A stretch of 64,000 bases of DNA from Streptomyces sp. ISL-10. Lineage in GTDB: Bacteria; Actinomycetota; Actinomycetes; Streptomycetales; Streptomycetaceae. Position 1 is the stretch's first letter, and each line of letters starts with the position of its first letter. The translations under genes were made by a program, and so were the position numbers. Below the pieces are notes generated by a model. That model had not been told where the DNA came from and ran no database searches. It worked only from the letters and a program-made list of their open reading frames with translations. Positions 18,764 through 28,319 of this stretch are shown in pieces. The stretch spans positions 558,001 through 622,000 of the forward strand of contig NZ_JAGGOJ010000011.1 of the NCBI RefSeq assembly GCF_018614575.1, written 5' to 3'.

Positions 18764-18783
18764 TCCACCAAACGTTTGTTAGG
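18764..18783. promoter_or_regulatory. KstR2-type operator, site 2
   Basis: On the minus strand this reads CCTAACAAACGTTTGGTGGA, matching site 1 at 16 of 20 positions. It sits in the 55-base gap between the divergent echA20 and SDR starts, where a bound repressor would block both. The core keeps the AnCAAnnnnTTGnT form of the KstR2 box. Confidence 0.75.
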
Positions 18784-18801
18784 TGGGGAAGGTAGCAGCC
18801 G

Positions 18802-19599
18802 ATGGAGCTGGACGGGAGGGTCGCCGTCGTCACCGGCGGCACGCGCGGTGTCGGCGCGGGCATCGCGCGCGCGTTCGCGCGGGCGGGTGCCACCGTCGTC
18901 GCCTGCGCACGCCGTCCGCCCGAAGTCCCGTTGCCCGGAGTGGAGTTCGCCAGGCTCGACGTACGGGACGCGGCAGGCGTGGGGGAGTTCTTCGCCACCG
19001 TCGCCTCGCGGCACGGACGGCTGGACACGCTCGTCAACAACGCGGGCGGCACGCCGCGCCGGCTGCTCCGGGAGGCCGGCCCGGAGCGGCACGCGCGCGT
19101 GATCGAGCTCAATCTCGTCGCACCGCTGACCGCCTCGCTCGCCGCCCGCCCGTACCTGGACGCCTCCCGCGGGTCGATCGTCATGATCGGCAGCGTGAGC
19201 GGGGCGCGCCCTTCGCCGGGCTCCGCCGCGTACGGCGCCGCCAAGGCCGGTCTCGAGAGCCTCGCGCGGTCGATGGCCGTCGAATGGGCGCCCCGGGTCA
19301 GGGTGAACACTCTGGTGCTCGGCATGGTCCGCACCGAGCTGTCCGCCCTGCACTACGGGGACGAGGCCGGCATCGCCGCCGTCGGCCGCACCGTGCCGCT
19401 GGGCCGGCTCGCCGAACCCTCCGACGCCGGCGACGCGGCCGTCTTCCTCGCCTCCCCGCGCGCCGCGTACATCAGCGGGGCGTCCCTCCTCGTTCACGGC
19501 GGCGGCGAGCGGCCCGCCTTCCTCGACGCGTCCACCGCGGATCCGCCGGGCGGACCCGCGGTGGAAGAGGTCCGTCGGCGGCGGCGTCACGACGCATGA
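18802..19599 (+). CDS. Short-chain dehydrogenase, Rv3549c-like
   Basis: A 265-residue SDR with cofactor motif TGGTRGVG (11-18), NNAGG, and the catalytic Y144/K148 pair in AAYGAAKAG. Its position, divergent from echA20 and followed by a 303-residue SDR, reproduces the Rv3549c-Rv3548c pair of the mycobacterial KstR2 regulon. The substrate is not certain; a hydroxyacyl-CoA formed after ring opening is plausible. The stop lies in an ATGA that could start a 24-codon ORF leading to the next gene. Confidence 0.86.
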   Translation: MELDGRVAVVTGGTRGVGAGIARAFARAGATVVACARRPPEVPLPGVEFARLDVRDAAGVGEFFATVASRHGRLDTLVNNAGGTPRRLLREAGPERHARVIELNLVAPLTASLAARPYLDASRGSIVMIGSVSGARPSPGSAAYGAAKAGLESLARSMAVEWAPRVRVNTLVLGMVRTELSALHYGDEAGIAAVGRTVPLGRLAEPSDAGDAAVFLASPRAAYISGASLLVHGGGERPAFLDASTADPPGGPAVEEVRRRRRHDA

Positions 19600-19670
19600 C
19601 GCGCGGACGCGGCAACGCGGACCAGGAGGTGGCGATGACGACGACGACCGAGACGAGGAGACAGCCATGA
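19596..19670 (+). CDS. Candidate 24-residue bridging small ORF
   Basis: An ATG overlapping the stop of the first SDR gene (ATGA) opens 24 codons that end in a TGA overlapping the ATG of the second SDR gene (ATGA). An internal ATG at 19635 has a near-perfect AGGAGGTG ribosome site five bases upstream. The peptide is hydrophilic, with a run of four threonines. It may only carry ribosomes across the gap between the two SDR genes. There is no homology to support a function. Confidence 0.35.
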   Translation: MTRGRGNADQEVAMTTTTETRRQP

Positions 19671-20578
19671 CAGGCATGTGCGACGGACGTGTGGTGATCG
19701 TGACCGGAGCCGGACGCGGCCTCGGCCGCGCCCATGCGCTGGCCTTCGCCGCCCAAGGGGCGAAAGTCGTCGTCAATGACCTCGGCGTCTCGCTCCACGG
19801 GGCGGGCGGCTGCGCCGATCCGGCCCGCGCGGTCGTCGAGGAGATCGCCGCGGCGGGCGGCACGTCGATCGCGCACGCGGGCGACATCGCGACCACCGAC
19901 GGCGCGGCGTCCCTGATCGCTGCCGCCGTCGACGCCTTCGGCCGGCTGGACACCCTGGTCAACAACGCCGGGTTCCTGCGCGACCGAATGCTCGTCAACC
20001 TGGACGAGGACGACTGGGACGCCGTCGTGCGCGTCCACCTCAAGGGGCACTTCCTGCCGCTCAAGCACGCGGCGGCGCACTGGCGGGCCGAGACGAAGGC
20101 GGGGCGAGAGCCGGTGGCCAGGGTGGTCAACACGAGTTCCGGGGCCGGGCTGCTCGGCAGCGTCGGCCAGGGCAACTACGCGGCCGCCAAGGCCGGGATC
20201 CTCGCGCTCACCCTGGTCGCCGCGGCCGAGATGGGGCGCTACGGCATCCAGGTCAACGCCGTCGCCCCGGCCGCCCGCACCCGGATGACCGAGCACACCT
20301 TCGCCGACACGATGGCGGCCCCCGAGCGCGGCGGTTTCGACGCGATGGCGCCGGGGAACGTCTCGCCGCTCGTGGTCTGGCTCGGCTCCGCCGACTGCGC
20401 CGGAGTGACCGGCCGTGTCTTCGAGGCCGAAGCCGGCCGCATCACCGTCATGGACGGCTGGCGGCCGGGCCCCACCGCCGACCGGGGTGCCCGGTGGACA
20501 CCGGCCGAGGCGGGCCGAGCCGTACGGAAGCTGCTCGCGCAGGCGGCGGAGCCGGGACCGGTGTACGGCGCGGGGTGA
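19667..20578 (+). CDS. Short-chain dehydrogenase, Rv3548c-like
   Basis: A 303-residue SDR of the longer type, with cofactor motif TGAGRGLGRAHA and the NDLG strand end seen in hydroxyacyl-CoA dehydrogenases of multifunctional-enzyme type. The catalytic pair is Y171/K175 in NYAAAKAG, and a C-terminal extension beyond the core carries FEAEAGRITVMDGW. The length is nearly that of Rv3548c (about 304). A GAGGAGA ribosome site precedes the ATG. It is the last gene of the KstR2-type cluster. The role is inferred as oxidation of a hydroxyacyl-CoA. Confidence 0.86.
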   Translation: MTGMCDGRVVIVTGAGRGLGRAHALAFAAQGAKVVVNDLGVSLHGAGGCADPARAVVEEIAAAGGTSIAHAGDIATTDGAASLIAAAVDAFGRLDTLVNNAGFLRDRMLVNLDEDDWDAVVRVHLKGHFLPLKHAAAHWRAETKAGREPVARVVNTSSGAGLLGSVGQGNYAAAKAGILALTLVAAAEMGRYGIQVNAVAPAARTRMTEHTFADTMAAPERGGFDAMAPGNVSPLVVWLGSADCAGVTGRVFEAEAGRITVMDGWRPGPTADRGARWTPAEAGRAVRKLLAQAAEPGPVYGAG

Positions 20579-20715
20579 CGTTGTGCCCGGCTCGCGAACA
20601 CCCTGCGGACGACAGGTGAAGACCTGCGGCCCGGCGGTCCGCAAGTGGTGAACTCCCGGGAAATTCACCTGAGTTGGCGTTGACGCGGCATGGTCTACGC
20701 GCATCAATGGTTGCC

Positions 20716-21108
20716 ATGCGAATCCCCCCACGAATAGCTGCCGCCGGCGGTGTCGCCGCCCTCGTCTCCGCCCTTCTCCTCGGTGGCCAGGCCGCCACCG
20801 CCGCCCCCGCCGCGCCCGCAGCGGTCGGTGAGATCTGCTACTCCGCCCTGCCGCCGCAGGCTCACGACACGCTCGACCTGATCGAGCAGGGCGGGCCGTT
20901 CCCCTACGAACAGGACGGCACCGTCTTCCAGAACCGCGAGGGCGTCCTGCCGTCGCAGTCGACCGGCTACTACCAGGAGTACACCGTCGTCACGCCGGGT
21001 TCCCCCACACGCGGCGCACGGCGGATCGTCACCGGAGAGACGGAGCAGGAGGACTACTACACCGCCGACCACTACGAGTCGTTCGACCTCGTCGACCACG
21101 GCTGCTGA
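20716..21108 (+). CDS. Secreted guanyl-specific ribonuclease (RNase Sa type)
   Basis: A 130-residue precursor with a signal peptide (1 to about 36, ending in an Ala/Pro-rich stretch) and a 95-residue mature domain very like RNase Sa of S. aureofaciens (CYSALPPQAHDTLDLI, FQNREGVLP, YYQEYTVVTPG). The catalytic residues correspond to E88, R103 and H119, and C41 and C130 form the single disulfide. It cleaves RNA after guanosine outside the cell. ATG at 20707 is an alternative start. The barstar gene that follows after 39 bases protects the producer. Confidence 0.93.
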   Translation: MRIPPRIAAAGGVAALVSALLLGGQAATAAPAAPAAVGEICYSALPPQAHDTLDLIEQGGPFPYEQDGTVFQNREGVLPSQSTGYYQEYTVVTPGSPTRGARRIVTGETEQEDYYTADHYESFDLVDHGC

Positions 21109-21147
21109 ACCGCTGAACGGCAGCCCGCCGCCGGTATCCTCCGCTCC

Positions 21148-21534
21148 GTGACGACCACCTATGCGATCGACGGGGCGGAGGTCACCGACCTTGACAGCTT
21201 CTGGACGGTGATCGGCGAAGCCGTCAACGGACCCGGCGGATACTTCGGCCGCAACCTCGACGCCCTCGCAGACTGCCTCCGCGGCGGCATGGGCACCCCC
21301 GACGACGGCGACTTCGTCGTCGAATGGCGCGACCACGAGCTCTCGCGCCGCGCCCTCGGCCGGGAGGAGACCGTACGGCAGCTGGGTCTGCGCGCCCGGC
21401 GCGCACACCCCGACAGCCGTGCCGAGATCCTCGACCGGCTCGCGCGCGCCCGCGCCGGACAGGGCCCCACCGTCTTCGACTGGCTGGTGACGGTCTTCGA
21501 GGAAGCAGCGCCGGGCAAACTCAGACTCTTGTGA
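21148..21534 (+). CDS. Barstar-family ribonuclease inhibitor
   Basis: A 128-residue cytoplasmic inhibitor of the barstar family. The typical start is seen: a short strand, then LDSFWTVIGEAVNGPGGYFGRNLDALADCLRGG, with the loop-helix that plugs the RNase active site. It starts at GTG 39 bases after the secreted RNase gene on the same strand, so the two form an enzyme/immunity pair. The C-terminus is somewhat longer than barstar of Bacillus. Confidence 0.92.
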   Translation: MTTTYAIDGAEVTDLDSFWTVIGEAVNGPGGYFGRNLDALADCLRGGMGTPDDGDFVVEWRDHELSRRALGREETVRQLGLRARRAHPDSRAEILDRLARARAGQGPTVFDWLVTVFEEAAPGKLRLL

Positions 21535-21660
21535 GCGCTCAGGCCGCGGCGGCCGGTGCGCGGGGAGCCGGGGCCGCTGTGCGCTCAGGCCGCCAGGGCC
21601 GTCGCGGTTCCGCTGCGGTCAGGCTGCCGGGTCCGTCGCGGTTCCGCTCCCGGCAGGCCG

Positions 21661-23342
21661 CTAGGGCCGTCGCGGCACCGTCGCCTCCAGGCGCCGCCTC
21701 AACCGCTCGTCCCTGATGTGCCGTACCGCGTCCGTCGCCGTGCCGTGCGCCGGGCTCGCGGGGTCGCCGTCGGCGAGGAGGCGCACCAACACCGCCTCGG
21801 CACGTTGATCCTGACGAATCGCCAGTCCCCGTGCCGCCTCCGCGGCGGTGTCCGCGTCGGGATCGTCGATCCGGGCCGCCAGCGCCTCACGGATCTCCGG
21901 GGTGTCGGCGTCCAGTTCGGCCAGCGCCGTCGTGGACCAGTCCCTGACCGCGTCGGCCGGGTCCCGGCTGAGCGTGATCAGCGCCGCGATCCCCTCGGCG
22001 TGGTCGCCGGGGACCAGGCCGCACAGCGCGAGTGCCACCCGGTGGCGGACCGCCGCGTCCGGGTGTCCGGCGTGCCGCAGGACGTCGTTCAGAGCCGAAG
22101 GGTCCGCGTGGTGGCCGAGCGCCGTGACCGCCGCCTGGACCAGCTCGGCATCGCGCGCCTCCCGGGACAGCTCGCGCAGCAGGGGCAGCGCCCGCGCCGC
22201 GAACGGCCGCAGGATCCTGTCCCCGTCGCGTGGACTCGTGTCACCGCGTACGTCCCCGTCCCGTGCGGGAGGCTCCGCGCCTGCGTTCGCCGCGTCGCTG
22301 TCGGCCGCGTGGCCGTCCACCGCGTCGCCGTCCGCCGTGCGGCTGTCCGGCGCGCCGCCGTAGGTGAATCCCAACTGCCCCAGGACGTCCGCTGCGAACG
22401 CCTGGCGCAGCGGATCGTCGCTCGCGCACCACGCGGCCGCGGCCTGGAACGTCTCCTCGTCGCCGCGCCGCCACAGCGCCGTCACCGACTCGATCCAGTC
22501 GTCCCGGTCCGGGTCGCCCTCGCGCAGGGCCCGTTCCGCCAGGGTCGCGTACGGGGTACGGATGCCGAGGTCCTCCTCCAGGAGCGTGGCAATGGCCCCG
22601 TGCCCGGTCTGCTGTTCGTTGCCCGCCGCCGGCCTGCCCTCGCGCAGCACCTCCACGACGACCGTTGCCCCGCCGTCCTCCGCCACCCGCCGCGAGACGG
22701 TCTCCGCCCCTGGCTCGTGTGCCAGCAGCCCCTCGCGCAGCTGCTGCTCCACGTCCAGCGTCAGCCAGCGGCGGGCCTCCTCCAGCGCCTCGGCCCGGGC
22801 GCTCGCGCCGTGTCGCAGCAACGCACGCACGGTCGACGGAGAGCCGCGCCGGGCCGCGACCACCAAAGGGGGCTCGCCGCTCGGGCAGGTCAGGTCCGGG
22901 TCGGCTCCGTGCTCCAGCAGCGCCTCCGCCGTCTCCGCGTGCCCCTGGCCCACCGCCCAGGTCAGCGCGGTGAAGCCGAGCAGTTCCCGCCGGTCGGGCG
23001 TGGCGCCCGCGGCGAGCAGGGCGCGGACGACGCCGGTGTGGCCGCCGACGGCCGCCCCGCACAGCGGCAGGTCGTCGTTCTCCGGCCCGCAGGCCCGGTC
23101 GGGATCGGCGCCCGCGGCCAGCAGCAGCCGTACGATGCCCGTCTCGCCCTCCACGGCCGCCAGGTACAGCGGTGTCTGCCCGTCCTCGTCCACGGTGTCG
23201 GCCGGAACGCCCGCGCGCAGCAGCCGCACCACCGGTCGTCGTCGCCCTCGTACACGGCCGCGAACAACCCGCGCGCGTCCGCCCGCTCCCGGTCCGCCGT
23301 GCCCCGGTCCGTGCGGCCCTCGTCCACGTGACTGTCGTCCAT
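21661..23342 (-). pseudogene. Ankyrin and HEAT repeat protein, frameshifted
   Basis: The start (ATG at 23342) reads MDDSHVDEGR into the first ankyrin repeat, then loses frame near 23232. From there the next frame continues with VRLLRAGVPADTVDEDGQTPL and runs open to 21661. Adding one base (a third C at 23232-23233) would restore a protein of about 560 residues. The N-terminal third has four to five ankyrin repeats, the middle an acidic linker, and the C-terminal part HEAT-like repeats (AVTALGHHADPSALNDVL, VRHRVALALCGLV). The shift is in a short C-run, so a sequencing error is as likely as real inactivation. The function is unknown, probably protein binding. Confidence 0.75.
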
Positions 23343-23365
23343 GGCACGACCCTACGGAGACCGGG

Positions 23366-24274
23366 TCAGGTGTCGCATTCGAGAATCGTCCGGCACAGCC
23401 CGCACCGGGCGCGCACCCGGCCCCGGACGGGCACCCGGATGCGCTGGTGGCAGGTGGTGCACGGAAAGGACACCCGCATCCCGCCGGGGCCGGGCTCGAA
23501 GACGTACGCGCCCTGGCCCGCGTGCTGCCGCGCGGGTTCCTCCAGCGCGTGGCGGCGGTCCTTGGCGTAGCGGTGGCGCGCGAGGCGGCCCGCGGTGGTG
23601 AGCGGAGGGCGCCGGGCGTCGCGCAGCGCCTGCGCACGCCCGGTGGTGTACGCGGAATAGCCCTCGGCGCTGGTGAACCACGGCGAGGGGTCCTCGCCGA
23701 AGGCCAGGGCCCGCCCGGCGAGCACATAGCCGAACTCCTCCGGGGTGAGATAGCCGAGCTTCTGGCTGGACACTCCGTCCTCGCGGAACGCGTCCAGCAG
23801 CAGCCAGCCCGCCCCGAGATAGGTGGTCACCGTGTCGGTGAGGATCTCGTTGTCGCGCAGGCCGGGGAAGGAGAGCCCGAGCCGGTGCAGCAGCACATGG
23901 GTGATCTCGTGGGCGAGAGCGGCGCCGATGTCGCGCCGGTGCGTGCGGAAGCGGTCGTTCAGCTCGATGAAGTACTCGGGGCCCGCGGCCAGTTCGACGC
24001 TCGCGGCGTGTTCCATCGCGCGGAAGCTCACGATCATGCGCGCGTCGGGCAGCCGCAGATGCCGGACCAGAGCGCCGGCGACCCGCTGGGCGCCCAGGTG
24101 CAGATCGTCCCGGTCGTCGAAGGCCACGTCGGCGGGGAGCACGCTCGGGGCGTAGGAGTGCACGCCTTCGGGCGAGAGCCGGCGGTACAGGGCGGTGACC
24201 GCCGACCGCACGGTGTCCAGGTGCGGGAACCCGTGCACCACCTCGCTGCCGTTCGCCACGTCCCGTACCCCCAT
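23366..24274 (-). CDS. Putative zinc metalloprotease with zinc ribbon
   Basis: A 302-residue protein with a zincin motif HEITH (122-126) in a helix, preceded by a segment typical of the small protein-MJ1651/DUF-type proteases (AGPEYFIELNDRF). The C-terminus carries a CxxC...CxxC zinc ribbon (CTTCHQRIRVPVRG, then CGLC). No signal peptide is seen, so it is probably cytoplasmic. It ends 23 bases from the start of the ankyrin/HEAT gene on the same strand, so both may share a transcript. The substrate is unknown. Confidence 0.75.
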   Translation of the reverse strand: MGVRDVANGSEVVHGFPHLDTVRSAVTALYRRLSPEGVHSYAPSVLPADVAFDDRDDLHLGAQRVAGALVRHLRLPDARMIVSFRAMEHAASVELAAGPEYFIELNDRFRTHRRDIGAALAHEITHVLLHRLGLSFPGLRDNEILTDTVTTYLGAGWLLLDAFREDGVSSQKLGYLTPEEFGYVLAGRALAFGEDPSPWFTSAEGYSAYTTGRAQALRDARRPPLTTAGRLARHRYAKDRRHALEEPARQHAGQGAYVFEPGPGGMRVSFPCTTCHQRIRVPVRGRVRARCGLCRTILECDT

Positions 24275-24385
24275 GCACGACAGTCGGCCGCTTTCAACTC
24301 TACGGCCGGGCCGGCAAGGGGCACGGGACCAGGCCGGCCCGCGCCCTCACGCATGGCCGAAACCCGCTTCTTGTGGGGCCGCTGA

Positions 24386-25264
<879 letters not shown>

Positions 25265-25448
25265 CCCGGGCGCACACGGCACGCAGCACACCGGGAGGGT
25301 CGGGCCGGCGGGCCCGCCCCTCCCTTCGCGCCCCCGCGCCCCGCCCCGCCCCGCCCGTCCGCGCCGCACACGCGCCCCGCCCCTCCTTGCCCCTCCTTGC
25401 CGCACCCGCGCCCCGCCTGTCGTGCGCGGCCGCCCGGGCCACCGGCCA

Positions 25449-27287
25449 TCAGCGCAGCAGCACCTCACGGTCCCCCGCACAGCCCTCCAGCTCCAGCACC
25501 CACACGTCGTTCCCGCCCGCGTGCAGCACGGGGCCGGGCACGTACAGCGCCTGCTGCGGACCCTTCGACCAGTACCGGCCCAGGGCGAACCCGTTGACCC
25601 ACACGAAACCGCGCGTCCAGCCGGGCAGTTCGAGCCAGGCGTCCCCCGGCGATGCCACCTCGGCGACCCCCCGGAACAGTCCTCGGGCCATCTCACGGGG
25701 CGCATCCCGCCACGGCAGCCGGTCGACCGCGGCCACCTCGAAGGCGTCCAGCCGCAGCCCCCGTGCCCGTATCCCGTGCAGATACTGCCGCTCGTGCAGG
25801 ACCCCGCCCGTGATGCCCTTCGGCTCGCCGGTCCGCGGCCCGTAGTTCACCCGGCCCAGCGACTCCACCCACAGCTCCACGGCGGCCGGCCCCGGCACCG
25901 GCTCGGCGAGGACCGCGTCCTCCTCTTCCAGGACCCCGGCGAGCTCGCCGTCGACGTACACCACAGCCCGGTCCCGCAGGCCCGCCACCCGCAGTGAATA
26001 CGGCCGCCGGGGTCCGGGAACGTCCACCTGGTAGCGCACCAGACCGCGGTCCACGTCCAGCTCCTCGAACGTCGGCGGGAGCGGGCCCGACCACTCCTTG
26101 CCGCCGAGGACCTCCAGCACGTCGCCGGCCGGCGTCCACGCGTCCGGCACCGCCCGGGCGGGCGCACCGAGCGCCGCGGGCGGCGGCGGCGGATCCGGCA
26201 GCGGACCGTCGTGGTACTCCGCGAGGACCTCGCGGAAACGCCAGAACTTCTCCGTCGGCAGGCCCGCCTCGTCGATCGGCGCGTCGTAGTCGTACGACGT
26301 CACCGTCGGCGCGAGCAGCCCGTCCTGCATCGGGCCCGAACGGTTCGCACCCGCCCAGCCCGCGAAATTCGACCCGCCGTGTGCCATGTACACATTCACC
26401 GAGCCACCGGCCTCGAGGATCTCCCGCAGGGCCCGCGCCGCATCGTCCGCGTCGCGCACCACGTGCTCGTCGCCCCAGTGGTCGAACCAGCCACACCAGA
26501 ACTCCATGCACATCAGCGGCCCCCGCGGCTGATGGCGGCGCAGGGCCGCGAACGCCTCGGCCGCCCCCGACCCGAAGTTCACCGTCGCGAGCACGCCCGG
26601 CACCGAGCCGCCCGTCAGCATGTGGTCCGCCGGCCCGTCGGACGTGAACAGCGGGACGGTCACACCGCAGCCGCGCAGCAGCTCCGCCAGGAACCCCAGG
26701 TGATCGCGGTCGGAGCCGTAACTGCCGTACTCGTTCTCGACCTGCACCATCACCACGGGGCCACCCGCCGGGAGCTGGCGCCGCACCAGCTGCGGCAGCA
26801 GCCGGGTGAACCAGCGTTCCACATTCCCCTCGTACTCCTCGTCCGACGTGCGCGCCCGGCGCCCCAGCCGTCCGGTCAGCCAGTGCGGCAGCCCGCCGTT
26901 CTCCCACTCGGCGCAGATGTACGGCCCCGGGCGCACGATCGCCCACAGCCCCGCCGCCCGCACCGCGTCGAGGAACCGGCCGAGCGCCTCCTCGTCCGCG
27001 TAACGCCCTGGCCGCGGTTCGTGCAGGTTCCACGGGACGTAGGTCTCCACACAGTTGAGACCCATCGCGCGCAGCATTGCCAGCCGGTGCCCCCACTGCG
27101 CCTCGTGCACCCGGAAGTAGTGCAGCGCCCCCGACAGCAGCCGCACCGGCCGCCCGTCCAGCAGGAAATCACTGTCGCCCACCGTGAAGTCGCTCACCGT
27201 GAAGTCGTCCACCGTGACGTCATCCGTCGCGAGGTCACCCGCCGTGAAGTCGGACACCGGCTCCCCGTTCCTCTTTCGCTCGTTCAC
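25449..27287 (-). CDS. Beta-galactosidase, glycoside hydrolase family 35
   Basis: A protein of about 612 residues in family GH35. The catalytic barrel starts FLLDGRPVRLLSGALHYFR; the acid/base glutamate is in VQVENEYGSYG (181-191) and the nucleophile is E262 in MCMEFWCGWFDHWG. Jelly-roll domains follow, ending FVWVNGFALGRYWSKGPQQ. No signal peptide is seen, so it is intracellular. Before the barrel the frame has five pentads of the form DFTVx, which makes the start uncertain: GTG at 27287 is used here, GTG at 27257 is possible. It is divergent from an AraC regulator that probably controls it. Confidence 0.87.
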   Translation of the reverse strand: MNERKRNGEPVSDFTAGDLATDDVTVDDFTVSDFTVGDSDFLLDGRPVRLLSGALHYFRVHEAQWGHRLAMLRAMGLNCVETYVPWNLHEPRPGRYADEEALGRFLDAVRAAGLWAIVRPGPYICAEWENGGLPHWLTGRLGRRARTSDEEYEGNVERWFTRLLPQLVRRQLPAGGPVVMVQVENEYGSYGSDRDHLGFLAELLRGCGVTVPLFTSDGPADHMLTGGSVPGVLATVNFGSGAAEAFAALRRHQPRGPLMCMEFWCGWFDHWGDEHVVRDADDAARALREILEAGGSVNVYMAHGGSNFAGWAGANRSGPMQDGLLAPTVTSYDYDAPIDEAGLPTEKFWRFREVLAEYHDGPLPDPPPPPAALGAPARAVPDAWTPAGDVLEVLGGKEWSGPLPPTFEELDVDRGLVRYQVDVPGPRRPYSLRVAGLRDRAVVYVDGELAGVLEEEDAVLAEPVPGPAAVELWVESLGRVNYGPRTGEPKGITGGVLHERQYLHGIRARGLRLDAFEVAAVDRLPWRDAPREMARGLFRGVAEVASPGDAWLELPGWTRGFVWVNGFALGRYWSKGPQQALYVPGPVLHAGGNDVWVLELEGCAGDREVLLR

Positions 27288-27426
27288 ATCGGAAACGATC
27301 GCCGTCTGGCGTGCGGCCGGTCCATGGACAAAGATCGGCCTTCCTTGGACTGGGGCCCGTCCGGTGGCCTCCTCCCATCCGGCCGATCCGGCGGAAGGGG
27401 CCCCGGGGGAGGGAGCGGAAAACGGC

Positions 27427-28314
27427 ATGTACCACACCTGGATGCGATATTTCACCCCGAGGCCGGTCCATCACCGGCTGGGCCTCGTCTGCCTCGGCGT
27501 CGGCCTCCAGCACGGGCAGCTGCCCACCGTCGGGCCCCGCACCCTCGACCACCACGTCGCCGTCGTGATCAGCGCCGGCAGCGGCTGGTACCGCGGCACC
27601 GACGGGCGCCGCACCAGCGTCACCGCGCCCGCCGTCATCTGGCTCACCCCGGGAGTCCCCCACCACTACGGACCCGACCCCTCCGCCGGCTGGGACGAGA
27701 GTTTCGTCGACTTCACCGGACCCGCCACCGCCACCTACACCGAACTCGGCTACATAGAACCCGACCGGCCCGTCGTGCCCCTGTCCGACGCCGCGGGCGC
27801 CCGCGCCGCCGTCGGGCGCATCACCCGCGCCGCCCGCCGCGGCAATCCGCTCCTGGAGGTCGAGACCGGCGCCGCCGTCCATGAGCTCCTCGTCGCCCTG
27901 CGCCGCGCCCGCGCCGACACCAACGCCGACGGCGACCCGGTCCTCACCGCCCTCGCCCGCGACGCCTGCCAGCCCCTGTCCGTCGCCGAGCACGCGGCCC
28001 GGCACGGCATGACCCCCACCGAACTGCGCACGGCCGTGCGCCGCGGTGCCGGATGCAGCCCCAAGGACTACCTTCTCGGCATCCGGCTGGGCCACGCCAA
28101 GGAACTCCTCGCGACCACCGACCTGCCCGTGGCGGCTGTGTCCCGGCGGGTCGGCTACGAGGACCCGGCCTACTTCTCCCGGCTGTTCACCCGCCGCGTC
28201 GGCCTCGCGCCCGTCCGCTTCCGCGAGCAGCAGGGACGCAGCGTCCCCGGCGGCTGGAGCAACCGCGTCCCGGACCCTGAACACCCCCCGACCGTCATCG
28301 GCACCTCGACGTAA
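27427..28314 (+). CDS. AraC-family regulator
   Basis: A 295-residue regulator with an N-terminal sugar-sensing cupin-like half (HHVAVVISAGSGWYRG, VIWLTPGVPHHYGPD) and a C-terminal pair of helix-turn-helices (SVAEHAARHGMTPTELRTAV and VAAVSRRVGYEDPAYFSRLF). The gene is divergent from the GH35 beta-galactosidase across a gap of about 140 bases, so control of galactoside use is likely but inferred. ATG at 27427 is used; the frame is open upstream without further family-like sequence. Confidence 0.87.
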   Translation: MYHTWMRYFTPRPVHHRLGLVCLGVGLQHGQLPTVGPRTLDHHVAVVISAGSGWYRGTDGRRTSVTAPAVIWLTPGVPHHYGPDPSAGWDESFVDFTGPATATYTELGYIEPDRPVVPLSDAAGARAAVGRITRAARRGNPLLEVETGAAVHELLVALRRARADTNADGDPVLTALARDACQPLSVAEHAARHGMTPTELRTAVRRGAGCSPKDYLLGIRLGHAKELLATTDLPVAAVSRRVGYEDPAYFSRLFTRRVGLAPVRFREQQGRSVPGGWSNRVPDPEHPPTVIGTST

Positions 28315-28319
28315 GCTCC

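Noticed and set aside
21556-23331. 591-codon plus-strand frame opposite the ankyrin/HEAT gene
   Set aside because: The opposite strand has clear ankyrin and HEAT repeats; this frame has no recognisable motif.
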